Positions 58,701 to 64,000 of a DNA stretch of 64,000 nt are shown here, piece by piece. This stretch comes from Acephala macrosclerotiorum (Eukaryota > Ascomycota > Leotiomycetes > Helotiales > Mollisiaceae), in the NCBI GenBank assembly GCA_014904845.1, contig MU119360.1, forward strand, positions 62,001 through 126,000, in the 5' to 3' direction. Numbering within the stretch: position 1 is the first letter of the stretch; each line of letters opens with the position of its first letter. The notes beneath the pieces were generated by a model, which saw nothing but the letters and a program-made list of their open reading frames with translations, did no database searches and was not told the origin of the DNA. Made by a program: the position numbers and the translations under genes.

Positions 58701-59880
58701 TAATATATTTTTAAATAATATTAAAATTTAATACTAATATTAATTATAATTTTACGTAAAAACAATTAATTATATTACGAAATATTAAAAGTTTTTTATA
58801 CGTTTAATATATTATTTGTTTTTTTATTAACAAAAAAAATATTATTTTAATATTTTTTAAAATTATACGAATTATACAAAATATTATTATTCGTTATAAA
58901 TATAAATAAATAAATATATTTTAAAACGTATAAAAATACTAATAAATTAAAATATTAAATTTTAAAATTTATATATTTAAAAATTCAATTTCGTATTTAT
59001 TGTATTTATATATTTTTTTTAATAATTTTTCAATTTAAAATTTTTTGGTTTAATTATTAATAATCGCGAATTTATTTAAAAATATTTCGTTTTTTTAAAA
59101 TATTTTATTTATGATTATATAATATATTTTCTTTATTTATATTAATTTATAATAAAATATTTAAATCGTAAAAATAGTTTTTTATTTATTTTAAAAATTA
59201 ATATAATAATAAAAATATAAAAAACATATTATAATTAAAAAATAATAAAATAAAAATTAAACGTTAAAAATAATTAAATATTAAAATAAAACGATTATTT
59301 ATATTTTTAATATATATTATAAAAAATATTAATATAATTTATTGATATATTATTAATTTTTATTAAAATAATATATTGATATTTATTATTATTATATTAC
59401 GATTTATATTTTTATTTAAAATTATTTTTATTATTTTTTATTTGTATTTATTCAATTTACAATTAAAATTTTATTTGTAAAATAATTTCAAATAATTTGA
59501 ATTTTTTCAAAAAATATATAATTCGAGATTAATTTAAATTAAAATAAATTCGTTAAATCAATAAAATATATAAAAATAATAATAATAATTAAATTTTTTT
59601 ATTTTATTTATTAATTATTTAATACGATTTTTTTTACGACGTTTTCTATAAATAATAATTTTTTATAATAACAAAAAAATAACGAAAATTAATATAAAAA
59701 AAAAGTTATTTTACTGTAATTTAATTAAAATTAATAATATAAATAAAATGTCTTTATTTTTTTAAATTAATATTATAATATAATTTTTATTAAAAAGTAT
59801 TTATTATAAATATATTAATAATTTTTTATAATAATAAAATTATAAACTCGTTTTTATTATTATTATATTTTTTAAAAACA
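52791..59880. repeat. AT-rich RIP-like block 2 (7.1 kb)
   Basis: Long A/T-dominated block without coding frames. In 53281-53400 all eight plus-strand cytosines are in CpG. It contains one visible decayed tandem array (54890-55130). The left side borders an LTR, the right side grades into a penta-EF-hand gene fragment. Likely one or more retroelements erased by RIP-like mutation. Confidence 0.75.
54890..55130. repeat. Degenerate short tandem array inside AT block 2
   Basis: The phrase TAATAAATTTAATATTAATA recurs at about 55003 and 55065, each about 62 bp apart, with related words (CGATNNNTATATTAAT) between. A period of about 63 nt is also visible in the low-complexity minus-strand frame. A tandem repeat that has been mutated. 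Confidence 0.45.
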
Positions 59881-60240
59881 TTCGTTATTCTCTTTAAATT
59901 AACGTCATTTTGCACGAAAAAATCGAAACTAATAAATCTCTCGTTTTTTTTATCGAATGTTCTAAACAATATATCCATAAATCGAAGATTTAGTCTATAT
60001 CCAAATACCGTTAGCGCGTTTTTATATTCATTAAAACTGATATTTCTACTTTTATCGACATCGAATCGCTCAAAAAATAATCACCAAACTAACAGGAATC
60101 CCCAAAGTCCGCAGAATTCTTCGAAGCTGATTGTTCCTGATCGATCGATATCGAACATGCGGATCATTATTTTAACGGTATATAGATCAAAGGATAACCA
60201 GTCGCCGTTTACAAGGGCGGCACAGAGTTCTTTCTCGCTG
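59830..60240 (-). pseudogene. Penta-EF-hand (PEF1/ALG-2-like) protein, RIP-eroded C-terminal part
   Basis: Minus-strand frame from about 60240: LSEKELCAALVNGDWLSFD, then a full EF-hand loop MFDIDRSGTISFEEF and CGLWGFL, then an in-frame TGA (60078-60080 region) at a site where the family has Arg, then RFDVDKSRNISFNEY, LRFMDILFRTFDKK, ISFDFFVQ and a last loop remnant VFKKYNNNKN. This is the order of the calcium-binding PEF1/ALG-2 type. Calcium-binding Asp residues have become Asn toward the AT block. The part nearest 60240 is nearly intact and the damage rises leftward. The N-terminal half of the gene is absent on the right side. Confidence 0.7.
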
Positions 60241-61161
60241 AGGACGTTGAAAAGGACGTTGAATCGGAGGAAGATTAGATGACGAGATTATATAATGGCC
60301 TTGGAGCTTGGAGACTGGAAAATGCTTTAATATTATCTGAATGCTTAAAAAAATGGATCGCCAGAAAGGCCTTCCAAGGTTCAGGCCTCATAATATGCCA
60401 ATTTTGGCGAATAGTGGCGCCTGCGATGCAGTACTCCGTACCACAGAAGCAAAACGAGCTGTTACCAGTCAGTCGGGTAATTAGCAATCGCCGTACATCT
60501 GGATCAGAATTATCGCGGAACGACGTGGCACTTGTACTCACAATTGTGTGAAGTACCTTCGCGAGATCGGCTGGGGCGCCAAAAGAAGTCATATATCATA
60601 TGTTCCCGAGCGAAAGCTCATCAAAAGGAAGTCAAGTCATGTTCATTAGATTCATTACTGCATCGCTCAAGTACTTTTCCCGCTTTTTGTATGCGAAATG
60701 AGTTTTTGAGATTCTGTTTCATGCCATTAAAAGCACCCTGGCACCCCGGGTGCCGGCAGGATGCCTTTCCGTGTTCGCCTCCACCATCCAAACAACGCCT
60801 CATTGGTCGCAATTGACCATGCAAATAGGTATAAAAGAAACGTCCCAGCCCTGGGTAGCTGGACGTATAAAAGTTGGGTATCGTGAAATATCCTCGCCGA
60901 GAATGGTACATCTCCAGGCGGGGAGGAATGGAGGATGCCTCTTCTGTGGCGGAAGAAGCAGAGCAGGATGTCCAGAGAGAGAAAGGAGGTTGAGGTCAGG
61001 ATTATGAGATTGAAATCATCACGAAGTTCTTCTCCAGCAGCCAAGAACATCATCAACGCTCTCGGATCGCCTTGCTCCTCGTTAGCTTTTGCCCCACACG
61101 GTCCAAGGATTTTAGCGTGGACCTCACTTTTATTACAACTCCGCCCCACGACAGAGATTGC
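60241..61161. other. Region without a supported gene
   Basis: About 920 bp. On the minus strand around 60740-60790 the words CRHPGCQGAF resemble half of a C2H2 finger, without the His pair, so probably a decayed zinc-finger fragment. The frame 60275-60592 has no motif. Confidence 0.35.
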
Positions 61162-61392
61162 TCATCTCTTCGACACATTTGACTTGGCATCAGACGAAGT
61201 ACTCGTCCTAGATGAAGGGGCCATGAGCTTCTCCTCAGCTGCAGACGAAATACCGGATCCTTGCGTTGAAGGTCCAGCAGTCGAAGCAGATAGTGCCTTC
61301 GTCGATTCGTACTCTTCTTTGGCTTTTTCGAGCAGCCGTCTTTGAGCCTCGCGCGCGATCCTCAAAGCTCCATCACGTGACTCCATTCCCAT
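61162..61392 (-). CDS. Small hypothetical protein, 76 aa
   Basis: Frame MGMESRDGALRIAREAQRRL..., an N-terminal charged helix followed by a Ser/Thr-rich tail. No signal peptide or domain. Composition is protein-like, but the length is near the limit for chance frames. An intron near the end could extend it leftward. Confidence 0.35.
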   Translation of the reverse strand: MGMESRDGALRIAREAQRRLLEKAKEEYESTKALSASTAGPSTQGSGISSAAEEKLMAPSSRTSTSSDAKSNVSKR

Positions 61393-61809
61393 GATCCTAG
61401 GGTCTCCTACTAAACGAGCCTACTCGGTTACTGAACCTATGGTCCACTAGATCATGTGAGTCGTAACACCCTATACAATAAGACAATCCTTCTCTCTTCT
61501 AAACAGCAGGGAAAACCTTTTTGCAAAGATCGAGACGGCCCTTCGCAACAGGATAAAAAACCCGCATTGACAGAGAGACGGCAAGGAAAGACAGAAGGAA
61601 ATCCTTCAGACCACTGCTGAAGACAAATCTGGTATAACAAGGTACAACAAGGAAAAACATAAAAATACATGCTTGAAATGGTCGGCGGGGCGAAATACCC
61701 TGTTGAAGAGCCAACAGACAAAATGCTCGACAAACAACCTTTCCAAACAACCTGTCCAAGAAACAAAATAAGCGCTCTCCAGCTGCCACTCCTCCATTTC
61801 CCCTGCTGT
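61393..61809. other. Intergenic region, probable 3' UTR of the 302-aa gene
   Basis: About 420 bp; overlapping minus-strand frames here have no motif. Probably 3' UTR. Confidence 0.3.
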
Positions 61810-62779
61810 CTAACCTCCTCTTCCCCCGTTGTCAAAGGCATAGCTCTCGTACAGCCACAATGACCGTAGTGATGGCGGCAGGAATTGTACCATGTCGCGT
61901 GGTCTATGGCCTAGAATCCGACCCCAAAAGCCAGGATAGACTTTGTAGGCGACCACATTGTGCATCGCCCATAAAACCATGGTTTGAGTCACAACCCAAA
62001 CATAGTCTCGATCAAACAACTGGCCAATCTTGGCGCGGAAAGGTCGGATTCCGAGACTGCCCCACTCTTTGTACCGTCCTTTCAAAAATTCACCAATTCT
62101 ATAGATTGTAGCTACCGGTGGAAGTAATGCTTGTTCGATTGATGAATGGGACGCCGAAGAATTCCAAATGGTCTCAAAATCTCCAGGATTGGAGCTTGTC
62201 TCATTCCATCTGGCAATGTATCGCAATAATATTATAGCGGCACGAAATTCAAAAAGAGCATCGATATCTATTTGAAGATCTTCCTTGGCATGGAAGGGAG
62301 CGAGGGAGGTCGGATCAGGGAGAGTGAAATACTGAAATAATTAGTTTTCGCTGCACCAAAATCAGGCTAGGAATTCATCAATAAATACTCACAGGCTCAG
62401 GAGGCTTGGGCCATGATGACACAGACGTCTCAATCAAACTCGGCATCGCATACGTCGTGCCCCAATTGATGCCAATTCGCTCGTCATATTGAAGAAAATC
62501 GTCTCCACTCGAGAAAGGCTTCTTAGAAAGGACACAGGTCGTAAATTCCTGAACTTCGTCGAAACGCCCAGGAATCGGTCTATCTTGGAGGCTCGGTGAC
62601 TGTGGCTGGAGAATTTGTGCTTGCGAAGCCTCCCAACTTTGTCCGAAGTACTGATTCGGAGAGAATTCGCTTTCATCAAGCCACCGCGGGAACCGATAAG
62701 AGGGGATTTCAATATCGGTCAAGCTTGGAGCACTACGACGTCTTGTGCCCCAAGTAGCGGCTCGTGAAGTAATGGACAT
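61810..62779 (-). CDS. Uncharacterised fungal protein, 302 aa
   Basis: Two exons, 62779-62393 and 62331-61810, join in frame across a 61-nt intron (GTGAGT donor, AATTATTTCAG end). The N-terminus (MSITSRAATWGTRRRSAPSL) is basic and disordered. Residues 130 onward look folded and helical: SLAPFHAKEDLQIDIDALFE, FRAAIILLRYIARWNETSSN, VWVVTQTMVLWAMHNVVAYK. No known domain recognised. It may be fungal-specific; the frame is intact and both halves are protein-like. Divergent/tandem context with a C2H2 factor upstream gives no functional hint. Confidence 0.65.
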
Positions 62780-62888
62780 AGTATCCCAATCTTGTCAAAT
62801 TTGTTAGCATGACTCCGAAGTTAGATGGTAGGTTCATTGGCATCTTACCCATTTTGCAAGGTTTAATTTTCCGGTATCTTCACAGTGA

Positions 62889-63879
62889 TTATTGAGAGTG
62901 CTGCTCGTCAAAGTGTCGTTGGCAATTGTCAGATCTGGAAAACTGTTCACCACAGTCTGGAAAATAGCAAGTAAAGGTGCTTTTCCGATGAATTGTATCT
63001 ATGTGACGACGGAGATCTTTCGGGAGAGCAAAGCCTTGAGTATGGGAACAGCCGGTGATATTACACCTGAAAGCACGCTCGTGGCTCTTTAGATGTTTAC
63101 TTGAGGCGAAGTCAGTATCATTCCTCATGCCTGGAACGAGATGAAACATACTTGAGGTCGCACCGGCGTGGATATACTTTGGAGCAGGAAATGCACTTGA
63201 ATTGCTGATTTTGCTTGCGTCGGCTTCTTGAAGATATATGTTCGAGCGGTATTTGAGCAACGGGATCGCCTTCGGCTGGTTTTTCACCGAGACTCGTGAG
63301 GCGTGAAGAAGTCAACAAGTCCGTCCGATGGGGCTGCAGTCTCTCCAAAGAGAAGCCAGGTGTGCCTTGTGAGCTGGCCTTGTCGTTCTGACTACCTAGA
63401 TACCGATCGAAAGGCTTGTGATGGTTTGAACTCGTGGAATTCCTCTTTGAAGGGTCGTGAACATTCCACTCGGTGAAAGTCCCCTGCTCAGGTGTTTTCG
63501 GTGAAACTGTGGGGTCTTGGGGAGACCGGCTTAAACCTGGCGGCGAGAGGCTTGGTAGATGGTGCGAGACCCCAGCTTCAAAGGAAATTGTATCTGGGTG
63601 AGAGATCGATGATGGAAGTCCTAGTGGATTATGGTGATGCGGTGAAAGTGATGTGAGGGTTGCCAAGGAAGAATCGTTTGGAAGCACACCCAGATTGGTG
63701 TTGTTTCCAAGATAATTGATGTATTCGTACTCGAATTGCAGAAGATCAAGTGTATTTAGATCCTCATAATCCGATGCGAGAATGTCAGAAGGGGTGACGT
63801 AATAGTCGTTGTTTGATGTAACTTCAAAATCTCTAAGAAGGACATACGAAGTGAGACTGTGTTGTGGAGAGCTTCTAAA
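62889..63879 (-). CDS. C2H2 zinc-finger transcription factor
   Basis: Exons 63152 upward and 63099-62889, with a 52-nt intron between. The C-terminus carries three zinc fingers: FKCISCSKVYPRRCDLNKHLKSH, continued across the intron; FRCNITGCSHTQGFALPKDL with RRHIDTIH; and FTCYFPDCGEQFSRSDNCQR with HFDEQH, then stop. The N-terminal 200 residues are Ser/Pro/His-rich and disordered (SPHHHNPLGLPSSISH). The frame is open without a Met up to 63879, so the real start must be in a further exon upstream; an acceptor at about 63832 (CTTCTTAG) is possible. Probably a DNA-binding regulator; target genes unknown. Confidence 0.75.
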
Positions 63880-64000
63880 CTATGGCCATCAAACTCTCTC
63901 GAGATTGCTGTAGCGCGAAGACAATTTGTCTCCGCGCGAGAATCGCCGGAAGATTAGTTGAATTAGGATGCGCGAGGCAAGGCTGTATCTGGTTGGGATA
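63880..64000. other. Likely 5' region of the C2H2 gene
   Basis: Last 120 bp; may hold the missing first exon or promoter of the C2H2 gene. The edge of the window prevents a decision. Confidence 0.3.

Noticed and set aside
60275..60592. 105-aa minus-strand frame
   Set aside because: No motif; the opposite strand has an equally open frame, as expected for chance.

Overview
The window is nuclear DNA of a filamentous ascomycete (Pezizomycotina). Evidence: genes with many 45-80 nt introns carrying GTANGT-type donors and CTAAC/CTGAC branch sites, a White Collar-2 GATA factor, a UPF0658 Golgi membrane protein, fungal-type RMD5, STB6-like and Tim10 genes, and long AT-rich blocks typical of RIP (repeat-induced point mutation). 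A Leotiomycetes-like fungus is plausible, but the sequence alone does not settle the class.

Layout. 1-2.1 kb is a RIP-degraded Ty1/copia pol remnant. 3.4-30.1 kb is a compact housekeeping block: mitochondrial lysyl-tRNA synthetase (MSK1, -), TIM10 (+), STB6-like (-), RMD5/GID2 (+), PPP4R2 (-), a gene-poor 3.3 kb gap, UPF0658 membrane protein (+), a peroxisomal crotonase ending in SKL (+), a RidA protein (+), a large fungal orphan (+), WC-2 (-) and RAD50 (+, divergent from WC-2). From 30.1 kb on the window turns accessory. It holds a 2H-phosphoesterase-like (DUF1868-type) gene, several broken genes (secreted Cys-rich protein, BTB protein, kinase fragment, membrane-tail fragment), a frameshifted LaeA-like methyltransferase paired head-to-head with an intact cytochrome P450, LTR pieces, a 562-bp fold-back TA-flanked element, and two AT-rich blocks (about 37.5-41.1 and 52.8-60.0 kb). 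Between the first AT block and the methyltransferase lies an unusual GC-hairpin island (41.5-42.2 kb). The right end carries a RIP-eroded penta-EF-hand gene, an uncharacterised 302-aa gene and a C2H2 zinc-finger gene.

Themes. The housekeeping genes act in mitochondrial translation and import (MSK1, TIM10), GID-type ubiquitination (RMD5), PP4 phosphatase regulation (PPP4R2), peroxisomal beta-oxidation (crotonase), light sensing (WC-2) and double-strand-break repair (RAD50). In the accessory half, decay dominates. Three broken genes carry in-frame stops of the type CAA/CAG to TAA/TAG, and the AT blocks keep their cytosines mainly in CpG. The most unusual local signals are a RAD50 start codon that seems to need a 2-nt exon, the CpG-sparing mutation pattern, the hairpin island and the fold-back element.
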